Shown: positions 35,878 through 44,154 of the stretch, one piece after another
How positions within the stretch are numbered: the first letter of the stretch is position 1
Layout of the letters: every line of letters starts with the position of its first letter
Assembly (NCBI GenBank): GCA_011321845.1
Contig: DROQ01000107.1
Location: 1 to 53,861 of the forward strand
Origin: Planctomycetota bacterium
GTDB taxonomy: Bacteria; Planctomycetota; UBA1135; GCA-002748355
DNA: 53,861 bases
Direction of reading: 5' to 3'
Program-made: the position numbers and the translations under genes
The notes under the pieces: generated by a model
Told to the model about the DNA's origin: nothing
Databases searched by the model: none
What the model saw: only the letters and a program-made list of their open reading frames with translations

Positions 35878-37767
35878 GTGTGCGGCATCGCGGGATTTGT
35901 CGCCCCCAGCGGAGAGGCTCCGGGGGAAGCGCTGCGGGAGCGAGTGCGGGGGATGACCGAGGCCCTCCGGCACCGGGGGCCGGACGGGGAGGGGATCTTC
36001 GTCGGGCCGGGCCTGGTCCTGGGGCATCGGCGGCTCTCCATCATCGACCTGGAGGGGGGCGCCCAACCCATGCGCTCCTGGGACGGCAGGCTGGTGGTCA
36101 GCTTCAACGGGGAGATCTACAACCACCACGCCCTGCGCAAGGAGCTGGAGGGGGAGGGGGCGCGCTTTGGGACCCGCTGCGACACCGAGGTTCTCCTGGA
36201 GGGCTATCGCCGCTGGGGGGCCGGGCTGGTGGAGCGGCTCTCGGGGATGTTCGCCTTCGGGGTCATGGACCTGGAGGAGGGGCGCTTCCTGCTGGCGCGG
36301 GACCGGCTGGGGAAGAAGCCTCTCTTCGTCCTGCGCCGGGAGGAGGGGCTCTACTTCGCCAGCGAGCCTCGCAGCTTTTTCGCGGCTGGGGTGCTCGAAG
36401 CCCGGGTGGAGGGGGAGGCGCTGCGGGAGCTCCTCGCCTTCCGCTATGTGCCGGGGCGGCGGACCCTGTTCGCCGGGCTGGAGGAGTTGCCGCCGGGCTG
36501 TCTCTGGGAGTGGAGCTGGGGGGAGGAGCCGCGGGAGCGACGCTACTGGGAGCCGGCCTTCGGGGAGGAGGGGGAGGCCCCGGGCGAGGCGGAGGCGGCG
36601 GAGGAGCTGCGGGCCCTGCTCAGGGCCGAGGCGCGGGAGCGGCTGGAGTCCGAGGTGCCGCTGGGGGCCTTCCTTTCGGGGGGCGTGGATTCGGCGGCGG
36701 TCGTTTACGCCATGGCCCAGGAGATGGGGGCCGAGCGCTTGCAGGCGGTGACGGTGGGGTTCGAGGACCCGCGCTTCGACGAGCGGCCGCAGGCCCGGGC
36801 CTTGGCGCGGAGCCTGGGGATCCAGCTCTTCGAGGAGTGTCTGAAGCCGGATCCGGAACAGGATCTCGGACGCCTGGTCGAGGTCATGGATCAGCCGCAG
36901 CTCGATTCTTCGCTCTGGCCGACTTTGCTGGTGAGCGAGGCGGCGCGGCGGCACGTGACGGTGGCGCTCTCGGGGGATGGGGGGGACGAGTCCTTCGGGG
37001 GCTACCGTCGCTATCGTTTCGACAAGGCCGAGCGGGGGCTGCGGCGCCTCCTTCCGAGCCCGGTCTGGTCCGGGATGGGCCGCCTCTATCCCAAGGGGGA
37101 TCGCCTGCCGCGTCCTCTGCGGGCCAAGCGCACCTTGCAGAACCTGGGCCGGGGGCCCGAGGAGGCCTATCTTCGCTCGGTGGCCAGTCTCTTGCCGGAA
37201 GAGGTCGATGAGCTGCTGCTGCCCGAGGTCGGGGGGGGGCGGGATCCCTTCGCGACCATGCGGGAGATCTGGGCGGGTTTGAAGGCCCGGGATCCGGACC
37301 AGAAACTCCTGGAGTTCGACCTCCAGACCTGGTTGCCGGGGGACATCCTGACCAAGGTGGACCGGGCGAGCATGGCGGTCTCCCTGGAGGTCCGCTGCCC
37401 GCTGCTGGATCATCGGGTGGTGGACTTTGCGGCCCGGCTGCCGGCCCGGTACAAGTTCGACCGGCGGGAGGGGAAGAAGCTGCCGCGGCGGGCCTTCGAG
37501 CCCTGGCTGGGGGAGGCCTGGCTGCGCCGGAGGAAGCGGGGCTTTTCGATCCCCCTGGCCGACTGGTTGCGGGGACCGCTCTGGGAGCGGGTGCTGGAGG
37601 CGCGGAGGGGGGCCTTCGCCCAGGAACATTTCCGGCCGGAGACCCTGGACCGCTACATGGGCGAACACAAGGCAGGGAGCCGGGACCGCGGGGAGGCCCT
37701 CTGGGCCCTGCTCGTGCTGCACCTCTGGAAGGAGCGCTGGGGAAGTCCCGGGAGGGGGCGCTCATGA
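35878..37767 (+). CDS. asnB: Asparagine synthase-like amidotransferase of exosortase locus
   Basis: 629 residues, GTG start right after the ligase stop. Ntn glutaminase domain with nucleophile Cys2 (MCGIAGFV), RHRGPDGEG, GHRRLSIIDL and FNGEIYNH; asparagine synthase domain with the ATP-binding SGGVDS at 267-272, SGDGGDESFGGYRRY, LEFDLQTWLPGDILTKVDRASMA and SLEVRCPLLDH. Proteins of this type occur in exosortase A loci as 'amidotransferase 1' and probably amidate a sugar uronic acid or other part of the glycan rather than making free asparagine; that role is inferred from context. Strikingly GC-rich. It overlaps the next gene by 4 bases. Confidence 0.9.
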   Translation: MCGIAGFVAPSGEAPGEALRERVRGMTEALRHRGPDGEGIFVGPGLVLGHRRLSIIDLEGGAQPMRSWDGRLVVSFNGEIYNHHALRKELEGEGARFGTRCDTEVLLEGYRRWGAGLVERLSGMFAFGVMDLEEGRFLLARDRLGKKPLFVLRREEGLYFASEPRSFFAAGVLEARVEGEALRELLAFRYVPGRRTLFAGLEELPPGCLWEWSWGEEPRERRYWEPAFGEEGEAPGEAEAAEELRALLRAEARERLESEVPLGAFLSGGVDSAAVVYAMAQEMGAERLQAVTVGFEDPRFDERPQARALARSLGIQLFEECLKPDPEQDLGRLVEVMDQPQLDSSLWPTLLVSEAARRHVTVALSGDGGDESFGGYRRYRFDKAERGLRRLLPSPVWSGMGRLYPKGDRLPRPLRAKRTLQNLGRGPEEAYLRSVASLLPEEVDELLLPEVGGGRDPFATMREIWAGLKARDPDQKLLEFDLQTWLPGDILTKVDRASMAVSLEVRCPLLDHRVVDFAARLPARYKFDRREGKKLPRRAFEPWLGEAWLRRRKRGFSIPLADWLRGPLWERVLEARRGAFAQEHFRPETLDRYMGEHKAGSRDRGEALWALLVLHLWKERWGSPGRGRS

Positions 37768-38927
37768 GGAGTTTCTTGCTGTTCAGCAACCTCTTCCCGG
37801 GGCGGGGCCTGGAGAGTCATGGCAGCTTCATCGCCCAGCGCACGGCCCGGCTGGCGGAGCGACTGGGGCTCGGCTATTCGGTCCTGAGCCCGGTGCCCGC
37901 CTACCCTCCCCTGCCGGGGCGTTCGCTGGCCCTGCGCCGGAGCCGCCTCCCTCGCCGCGAACAATGGATGGGTGTCCCGGTTCGCAGGCCTCGGTATTTG
38001 CACCTGCCGGGTTTGGGGCTGGGGGCCCAGGCGCGGCGGATGGCGCGGGGGGCGCGGCGGGTGTTCGAGCGGGTCCTGGAGGAGGAGAGGCCGGTCCTGG
38101 TGGACGCGCAGTATCTCTACCCCGACGCGGTCGCCGCCCTGATGCTCCTCCAAGGAAAGCCCACGCCCTGCCTGGTCACGGCCCGCGGCAGCGACGTCAA
38201 CCTGCTCGCCCGGCTGGAGCCCGTGCGCCGGCAGCTCCAGCAGTGGCTGCCGCGCGCGCGCCGGGTTCTCGCCGTGAGTCCCGCCCTGGCCCGCAGCCTG
38301 GAGGCCCTGGTCCCGGGTCTCCAGGTCGAGGTCGCACCCAACGGCGTGGACCTCGCCCGCTTCCCCGCCCTCCCGGCCCCCGCCGAGCCCAAGGGGGACA
38401 CCCATCTTGTGTCGGTGGGGCGCCTGGTCCCGGGCAAGGGGGCGGCCGTCCTGCTCGAGGCCCTGCGCCTGGATCCGAGCCTGCCTCCGCTGCGCTGGCT
38501 GGGGGAGGGGCCTGAGCGGAGGCGCTTGGAGAAGCGGGTCCGCGCCCAGGGGCTGGAGGGCAGGGTCGCCTTCCCGGGGGAGCTGCCCCCGGAGCAGGTG
38601 CCGGGCTTTCTTGCCCGGGGGAGCCTGTTTGTGTTCCCCAGCTTCCGCGAGGGCTGGCCCAACGCCGTGCAGGAGGCCCTCGCGGCCGGGCTGCCGGTCG
38701 TGGCGCGCGCCGTCGGCGGCATCCCCGACATGCTGACGGGCTGTCCCGCCGCCTTTCTGGTTCCGGAGGAGGCGGGACCGGAGGAGTGGGCCGCCGCCAT
38801 CCGCCGGGCCCTCGCCGGGGAGCAGCAGGCCCTCCGAGCCGCAGCGCGGGCGCGTGCCGAGCAGCTCTCCTGGGAATCCATGCTGAACCTCTGGGCGCCG
38901 ATCTACGAGGAGCTTTGCCGTGACTGA
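37764..38927 (+). CDS. Glycosyltransferase family 4 (GT-B), first of two
   Basis: 387 residues, GT-B fold. The N-domain begins FLLFSNLFPGRGLESHGSFIAQR and the linker contains VAPNGVDLARF; the C-domain has VSVGRLVPGKG and the GT4 EX7E pair Glu296/Glu304 in REGWPNAVQEALAAGLPVVA, which binds the nucleotide-sugar ribose and phosphates. It adds a sugar from a nucleotide donor to the lipid-linked glycan in the cytoplasm; donor unknown. The ATG overlaps the asnB stop. Confidence 0.9.
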   Translation: MRSFLLFSNLFPGRGLESHGSFIAQRTARLAERLGLGYSVLSPVPAYPPLPGRSLALRRSRLPRREQWMGVPVRRPRYLHLPGLGLGAQARRMARGARRVFERVLEEERPVLVDAQYLYPDAVAALMLLQGKPTPCLVTARGSDVNLLARLEPVRRQLQQWLPRARRVLAVSPALARSLEALVPGLQVEVAPNGVDLARFPALPAPAEPKGDTHLVSVGRLVPGKGAAVLLEALRLDPSLPPLRWLGEGPERRRLEKRVRAQGLEGRVAFPGELPPEQVPGFLARGSLFVFPSFREGWPNAVQEALAAGLPVVARAVGGIPDMLTGCPAAFLVPEEAGPEEWAAAIRRALAGEQQALRAAARARAEQLSWESMLNLWAPIYEELCRD

Positions 38928-40098
38928 GCTGCCCCGCGTTCTCTACCACCACAGGACCCGGGCCTTCGACGGCCAGGCGGTCCACATCCGCGAGATGCTG
39001 CGGGCCTTCGAAGGGATGGGTGTCCCCTACCGGGAGGTGGCCCTGGTGCGGCAGCGGGAGGCGGCCGAGGGTGGGGGCTCGGATGGGGGACTGTTGCGGA
39101 GACTGCGGTTGCCCCGGTCGGCGGTCGAATGCCTGGAGATCCTCTACTCCGCCAAGGGCGCCCGCATGCTCCGCCGGGCGGCCCAGGGATTCCGGCCCGA
39201 CCTGATCTACGAACGCCACGCCCTGCACTGCGAGGCCGGGCTGCGCGCGGCCCGGAGCATGGGTGTCCCGCTTTTTCTCGAGGTGAACAGCCCGATGGTG
39301 CGGGAGATGGAGGAGCTGGGGCTGCTCAAGTTCCCCCGGCGCGCCCGCGCCAGCGAGCGTCGGGTACTCCAGGGGGCGGCGCGGATCTTCGTAGTGACCC
39401 GCGTGCTGGGGGACATCCTCGTCGAGGCGGGGGCCGATCCGGCCAGGATCGTGGTCACCCCCAACGGGGCGGATCTCGAGGCCTTCGAGGGGGCGGCCGA
39501 GGCCGGGCGGGCGTTCCGGGCACAGGCCGGGATCCCCGAGGATGCCTTCGTCCTGGGCTTCGTCGGTTTTCCCCGCGCCTGGCATCGGCTTGACCGGGTC
39601 CTGGAGGCCTGGCAGGCCCTCGGTGCCCTGGCGCGGAACAGCCTCCTCCTCATCGTGGGGGACGGTCCCGCCATCCCTCCCCTGCTGGAGAAGGCCCGCG
39701 CCCAAGGCATGGAGGACCGGATCCGGGTGACCGGCGCCCTCCCGCGCAGCCGGCTCAAGGGCCCCGTGGGGGCCTTCGACCTGGCCCTGATCCCCGCCAT
39801 CAACGCCTACGCCTCCCCCCTCAAACTCCTGGACTCTCTCGCCGCCGGGGTCCCCACCCTCGTCCCGGACCAGCCCAACCTCCGCGAGCACGTCCAACCC
39901 GGGGAGCACGCCCTCTTCTTCGATCCGGGTTCCAAGGCATCTTTCGTGCAGGCCTTGCGCGATGCCCTCGAAGATGTCGATGCATTGAGGGCCCTGGGAG
40001 AACGTGGAAGGCGTCATCTCCTGGAAAGGGGGATGAGCTGGGAGGCCAACGCGAGGCGGGTCTGCGAAGAATGGAGAGAGCTGGAGACAAGGTCATGA
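38920..40098 (+). CDS. Glycosyltransferase family 4-like (GT-B), second of two
   Basis: 392 residues, GTG start overlapping the previous gene by 8 bases. GT-B layout: N-domain with YHHRTRAFDGQAVHIREMLRAF and IYERHALHCEAG, linker VVTPNGADLEAF, C-domain LGFVGFPRAWHRLDRVLEA and IVGDGPAIPPLLEKA. In place of the usual EX7E end it has INAYASPLKLLDSLAAGVPTLV, with Asp where the second Glu normally stands, as seen in some GT4 enzymes with the SPLK form. Probably adds another sugar of the exopolysaccharide; donor unknown. Confidence 0.86.
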   Translation: MTELPRVLYHHRTRAFDGQAVHIREMLRAFEGMGVPYREVALVRQREAAEGGGSDGGLLRRLRLPRSAVECLEILYSAKGARMLRRAAQGFRPDLIYERHALHCEAGLRAARSMGVPLFLEVNSPMVREMEELGLLKFPRRARASERRVLQGAARIFVVTRVLGDILVEAGADPARIVVTPNGADLEAFEGAAEAGRAFRAQAGIPEDAFVLGFVGFPRAWHRLDRVLEAWQALGALARNSLLLIVGDGPAIPPLLEKARAQGMEDRIRVTGALPRSRLKGPVGAFDLALIPAINAYASPLKLLDSLAAGVPTLVPDQPNLREHVQPGEHALFFDPGSKASFVQALRDALEDVDALRALGERGRRHLLERGMSWEANARRVCEEWRELETRS

Positions 40099-41615
40099 AA
40101 ACCAAGTTTGCCGCCTGGATCCTGCTCCTCGCCGTCTTCTCGGGAACCCTCCTCTGGTGCGTCCAGGGTTGGATGCACCCTGCGGGCTACTTCGAGCACG
40201 CTCCCCTCCTCCTCCTCGTCGCGGGCTATTTCTTCTACCGACGCCGCAGGGACTGGGCCAGGCGCCCCTCCCGTTTCTCCCCCCGCGGGGCCGCCCTCCT
40301 CGCCGTCCTCCTCTTCCTCCACCTCGCCGCCGCCGCGCTCCAGGTGGACTCCTTCTCCGGCTTCCTCCTCGTCCCCGCCCTCTTCGCCCTCCTCTGGACC
40401 CTCGAAGGTTGGGAGCGTCTCCGCGTGGCGGCTCCTTCCCTGGGCCTCCTCTTCCTGGCCGTCCCCTTCCCCGTCTTCATCACGGGCAGGATCGCCTATG
40501 GCCTCAAGCACCTCGCTACCGCCGCCTCCGTCTTCCTGGGCAATCTCTTCGGGATGGGACTGGTCCAGGACGGCGCCACCATCCACATTCCCGGTCAGCC
40601 CGAGGTCCTCCTCGTCGGGGACGCCTGTTCGGGCCTCAAGTCCCTCGTCGCCCTCTTCGCCCTGGGCTACATCTTCGCCTTCCTCCTGGGAAGGCGCCGC
40701 CTCCTCTGGCGGATTTTTTTCCTCTTCGCCTCCGTCGGAACCGCTCTCCTCGCCAATTTCGTCCGCATCACCGTCCTCGCCTGGATCGCGAGCAAGAAGG
40801 GGGTGGCCTACGCCTCCGGCCCCGCCCACGACATCTCAGGGACCTTCCTCTACCTCGGAGCCATCGGCTTCCTTCTCCTGCTCGACCACTGGATCCCCTC
40901 TCTGGGGGACAAGGACAAGGCCGACAGGGCCCGTCCCCTCCCCGACGCTCCCCCTCCCCAGGGGGACCGACCCTCCCTCTCCAGAGGCCAGGCTCTCGCC
41001 CTCTTCCTTCCCCTGCTCCTCCTCGGGGGCCCTGCCGGCTTCCTCTCCTGGGTCAAGGCCGGGGAACCCGAGGGGCGCCTCGCCCCCCGCATCCCCGCCC
41101 GTCTCGGCGTCTTCGAGCGCGTCGAGGACTATCCTCTGAGCGAGCGCTGGTACGCCCTCCTCGGCACCCGGGATGTCTGCTGGCGTCGCTACCGGGACCG
41201 GCGCAGCGGAAGGGAGCTGGTCCTCACCGTCGTCTTCCATGGGAACAACTGGAAATCCGTGCATCCTCCCCAGACCTGCCTCGAAGCCAGCGGTTTCGAT
41301 CTCGAGAAGGAGGAGCTGCGCCGGCTCGACAACGAGGGCCGCGAGGTCCGCTTCGTCGAGGCACGCAAGGAGGGAGAAAGCTACCTCGTCGCCTACCTCT
41401 ACGGGGGCCGGGATTTCGAAACGGGCTCCTATCTGCGCTTCTTCCTCCACAACAGCCCCAAGGCCCTCTTCCGCCTGCCGGTGCGCGGCTTCCTCCTGCG
41501 CGCCGACCTCCCCGTCGTCCCCGGCTTGCAGCGCAGCGAGGCCGAGCAGCTCCTCGCCGATTTCCTGCGAACCGCCCTCCCCATCGTGAACCGCCTGGTC
41601 AAGGAGGAGGGATGA
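40095..41615 (+). CDS. xrtA: Exosortase fused to EpsI domain (XrtA-type)
   Basis: 506 residues. About eight N-terminal membrane helices carry the exosortase triad: Cys178 in VGDACSGLKSL, Arg224 in LANFVRIT and His245 in PAHDISGTFLY. The cytosolic linker is Pro-rich (PLPDAPPPQG). After a further helix the C-terminal 180 residues form an EpsI/DUF3485 domain (RYRDRRSGRELVLTVVF; KSVHPPQTCLEASGF). Exosortases cut C-terminal PEP-CTERM-type signals and transfer the protein to another moiety, in parallel with exopolysaccharide. ATG 40095 overlaps the previous stop (ATGA); 40071 is a less likely start. No target with a PEP-CTERM tail is found in the window. Confidence 0.94.
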   Translation: MKTKFAAWILLLAVFSGTLLWCVQGWMHPAGYFEHAPLLLLVAGYFFYRRRRDWARRPSRFSPRGAALLAVLLFLHLAAAALQVDSFSGFLLVPALFALLWTLEGWERLRVAAPSLGLLFLAVPFPVFITGRIAYGLKHLATAASVFLGNLFGMGLVQDGATIHIPGQPEVLLVGDACSGLKSLVALFALGYIFAFLLGRRRLLWRIFFLFASVGTALLANFVRITVLAWIASKKGVAYASGPAHDISGTFLYLGAIGFLLLLDHWIPSLGDKDKADRARPLPDAPPPQGDRPSLSRGQALALFLPLLLLGGPAGFLSWVKAGEPEGRLAPRIPARLGVFERVEDYPLSERWYALLGTRDVCWRRYRDRRSGRELVLTVVFHGNNWKSVHPPQTCLEASGFDLEKEELRRLDNEGREVRFVEARKEGESYLVAYLYGGRDFETGSYLRFFLHNSPKALFRLPVRGFLLRADLPVVPGLQRSEAEQLLADFLRTALPIVNRLVKEEG

Positions 41616-42454
41616 GCCTGAGGCACGCCCTCACCATCGACGTGGAGGACTGGTTCCAGGTCCTCAACCTCAGGGAACGCTTTCCCAGGGAGAGCTGGGA
41701 GGACTGCGAGCTGCGCCTCGAAAAACCCATGGAGGTCCTCCTCCGCCTCCTGGAGGAGAAAAAAGCCAAGGCCACCTTCTTCTTTCTCGGCTGGATCGCC
41801 GAGCGCCTCCCCGCCCTCGTGCGGGAGGTCGCCGCCCAGGGGCACGAGGTCGCCTCCCACGGCTACGACCACCAGCTCCTCCCCGAGCTGGGGGAGGAGG
41901 GCTTCGACCGGGACCTGGCAAAGACGGAGGAGATTCTTCGAGGCATCACCGGCGAGGTCCCCAGGGCCTTTCGCGCCTGCACCTGGTCGGTGGGACCCAG
42001 GACTCCCTGGGCCTTTCCCACCCTGGTCCGGCGGGGCTACCTCAGGGATTCGTCTCTGCATCCCATCCGCCATCCCGACTATGGTGTAAAAGACGCTCCC
42101 CTGGGTCCGCACTTCATTCAAAGCGGGGGGGGAAGGCTCTTCGAGCTTCCACCTCTCGTGGTTCCGGTTCTAGGTCGGCGCCTTCCCCTGGGGGGCGGGG
42201 GCTACCTCAGGCTCTTCCCCGTCCGCTGGATCTCCAGGGCCCTGCGGCGCCGGGAGGCCGCGAACCGCCCCTCCTGCATCTACCTCCATCCCTGGGAGCT
42301 GGATCCCTCGCAGCCGCGGATCCCCGGTCTCGGCCTGCGCGGCTTCCGCCACTACGTTCACCTGGCCAAGACCCGGGACAAGCTGGCCTACCTCCTGGAC
42401 CACCACCCCTTCGGGAGCTTCCAGGAGGTTCACGAGGCCTGGCTTCAACGATAG
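41612..42454 (+). CDS. Exosortase-locus polysaccharide deacetylase
   Basis: 280 residues, NodB-type domain plus DUF3473-like C-terminus. Asp-rich motif 1 is LTIDVEDWFQV, the metal site HGYDH (H-x3-H) is in VASHGYDHQL, and the C-terminal signature YLHPWELDPSQPRIP matches deacetylases of exosortase loci, which remove N-acetyl groups from the exported polymer. The usual 'FRAPSFS' motif 3 reads FRACTWSV here, with Pro replaced by Cys. It starts within the exosortase stop (ATGA) with AAGGAGG upstream and ends in a 10-bp overlap with a convergent gene. The longer open frame from 40157 is a shadow of the exosortase. Confidence 0.92.
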   Translation: MSLRHALTIDVEDWFQVLNLRERFPRESWEDCELRLEKPMEVLLRLLEEKKAKATFFFLGWIAERLPALVREVAAQGHEVASHGYDHQLLPELGEEGFDRDLAKTEEILRGITGEVPRAFRACTWSVGPRTPWAFPTLVRRGYLRDSSLHPIRHPDYGVKDAPLGPHFIQSGGGRLFELPPLVVPVLGRRLPLGGGGYLRLFPVRWISRALRRREAANRPSCIYLHPWELDPSQPRIPGLGLRGFRHYVHLAKTRDKLAYLLDHHPFGSFQEVHEAWLQR

Positions 42455-43908
42455 GCGAAGTAGGTCTTGTTCGTCTTCCGGGTCGCGATCTCGAGTTTGG
42501 TCGCCGCGGGGAAGAGGGTGATCCTGCGGCCCATGCGCTCGGGGACCTTGACCAGGGGACCGACCTGGGTGTTCCCGATGAAGGTCTTGAGGGTCAGGGC
42601 CCCCGGACCATCGTTGCGCAGATAGAGCGTCTTCATCGAAGGGGTTTTCTTCAGCTGCAGGGGAGTCGAGGCGGTCACCGAGGCCCGCTTGAAGCCCACA
42701 GGTTGCAGAATGGGCCGCAGGGTGTAGAGCGAGGAGAAGGAGGGTTTCACCCCGGCCTTGAAGACGTAGGCCTGCGCGCTCAGGGCGGGGAGGGTCAGCA
42801 GGGCCTTGCGAAGCGGGGAGTTGACGGGTCCGAAGGGGATCTTGAGGCGCGCCGATCCGGTCACGTCCAACAGGCCCATGGGGAAGGGGCCGAGCCCGAA
42901 GAGGAGGCTCTGGATATCGAGGTTGAGGGCGCCGTCGATCCCCGCGATCGTGGCGGGCTTTTGGTAGACCGATTCGGCGAAGAAGAGCAGGGCGACGCCG
43001 CCTGCGTACTTCCCCCCGGCGGAGACGGTCCACTGGTAGTCGTCGATCCTGGCCTGGGTCGCGTTGGCGAGGTTGTTGAAATCGGGATCCAGGGCGGCGT
43101 AGCCCGTGTTGGGGTTGATGCAGGGGCTGTTGTTGTAGGTCGTGTTGAATGCCGCTCCCTGGAGGCTCGGCTCGGCGAAACCGAGGGTGAGGGACCAGGC
43201 CCGATCCGTATAGAGCTTGCGGCCCGGGCTGCCGTTGAATTCGGTCCAGGCCAGGCGCTCGATGATCTGGCTGGTGGCGTCCTTGGGGTCGAACTTCTCG
43301 GGCCGGGGGATCTCGCGGTGGAACCGGCTCTGCCAGCAGGTGAGCTGTCCACTCCCTCCGTTGGGAAGGGCACGGCCTGCCTGGGACATCCAGACGCTGA
43401 TGCCGTCGGTCAGCCAGTTGGCCTTCTGCACGAAATTCCAGGCGAAGTGGAAGGCCTCGTCGGGGTCGAGCAGGGTTTTCTTGTTCGCGTCTTTGAGCCC
43501 GGAGAGGACGAAGGGACCGTTCTGCGCGCTGTTGCGGTTGTGGGTGATCGTGAAGGCCCGGATCCCCGAGCCATTGGGCAGGGTCAAGTTCTGGACCAGG
43601 GCCACGGCCCGTTTGTAGTCGGGTTCCCCCTTGGTGTCGAGGGGGGCGATCTTGATCTCCCACTTCTCCTTGGTCTGCATCCTCTGGTCCTGGATGACGT
43701 ATTGGATGAAGGAGAGCTTGTCCAAGCCTCTCGTGACGCCGGGAGGAAAAGCCTGGGAGATGTGACCGGTGCCACCCCCGACGGACCCCCTTGAGGTGTA
43801 TTCGGTGGACTGGTCCCAGAGCCGGAGCTTGTTCTGGGCGATACCGCTTTGGGCCGTGAGGCTGGAGAGCGGGAGAAAGAGGGAGAGGAAGGGGAGGAGG
43901 ATTCTCAT
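42445..43908 (-). CDS. Secreted protein of unknown function
   Basis: 487 residues. Signal peptide MRILLPFLSLFLPLSSLTA cleaved before Gln20. The body is beta-rich with aromatic and Asn/Gly-rich turns (DQSTEYTSRGSVGGGTGH; TYNNSPCINPNTGYAALD) and a C-terminal part (VGPLVKVPERMGRRITLFPAATKLEIA) like a beta-sandwich. No enzyme motif seen. ATG 43908 is chosen for the signal peptide and GGAG eight bases upstream; the in-frame extension to 43998 is not signal-like. Its end overlaps the deacetylase gene by 10 bases. Its pattern resembles planctomycete exported proteins; function unknown. Confidence 0.72.
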   Translation of the reverse strand: MRILLPFLSLFLPLSSLTAQSGIAQNKLRLWDQSTEYTSRGSVGGGTGHISQAFPPGVTRGLDKLSFIQYVIQDQRMQTKEKWEIKIAPLDTKGEPDYKRAVALVQNLTLPNGSGIRAFTITHNRNSAQNGPFVLSGLKDANKKTLLDPDEAFHFAWNFVQKANWLTDGISVWMSQAGRALPNGGSGQLTCWQSRFHREIPRPEKFDPKDATSQIIERLAWTEFNGSPGRKLYTDRAWSLTLGFAEPSLQGAAFNTTYNNSPCINPNTGYAALDPDFNNLANATQARIDDYQWTVSAGGKYAGGVALLFFAESVYQKPATIAGIDGALNLDIQSLLFGLGPFPMGLLDVTGSARLKIPFGPVNSPLRKALLTLPALSAQAYVFKAGVKPSFSSLYTLRPILQPVGFKRASVTASTPLQLKKTPSMKTLYLRNDGPGALTLKTFIGNTQVGPLVKVPERMGRRITLFPAATKLEIATRKTNKTYFAYR

Positions 43909-44001
43909 CGTTGGTCTCCGAGGGTTGGGGAATGGGGGAGTGCAAACTCCATTCTGCGAAAAAATACAAAGAGGGCAAGGGGCATCGTTCTCTGCCAAGG
44001 A

Positions 44002-44013
44002 GGACGCGCGTCC
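44002..44013. repeat. 12-bp perfect palindrome in divergent region
   Basis: GGACGCGCGTCC lies between the divergent secreted-protein gene and the M1 peptidase gene. A possible operator half-site pair; short enough to arise by chance in GC-rich DNA. Confidence 0.25.
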
Positions 44014-44078
44014 CAGGCAAGGCTCTGAGGCAGATCGTCACAGGGCTGGGGAAGATTCGGTTCCCTATCCAAGCCGGA

Positions 44079-44122
44079 TAAAATTGGGCCCTGCCGCTCT
44101 CGCCCGCCCTTCCTGGGTGGGC
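44079..44122 (+). promoter_or_regulatory. Candidate -10 box and leader hairpin upstream of the M1 peptidase gene
   Basis: TAAAAT (44079-44084) matches the sigma-70 -10 consensus at five of six positions; the -35 region 17 bases upstream (TTCGGT) is poor. The following leader can fold GCCCGCCC (44102-44109) onto GGGTGGGC (44115-44122) with one G-U pair, followed by ATCTTTTG, which could act as an attenuator. Confidence 0.28.
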
Positions 44123-44154
44123 ATCTTTTGATGTTCCTTGCCTGGAGGGTTCTC

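Noticed and set aside
38197-40017. 606-codon minus-strand open frame opposite the two GT4 genes
   Set aside because: Overlaps two well-supported glycosyltransferases; its length reflects high GC in the third codon position.
40157-41611. Arg/Pro-rich plus-strand open frame leading into the deacetylase
   Set aside because: Shadow of the exosortase in another frame; only the part from ATG 41612 is a real gene.
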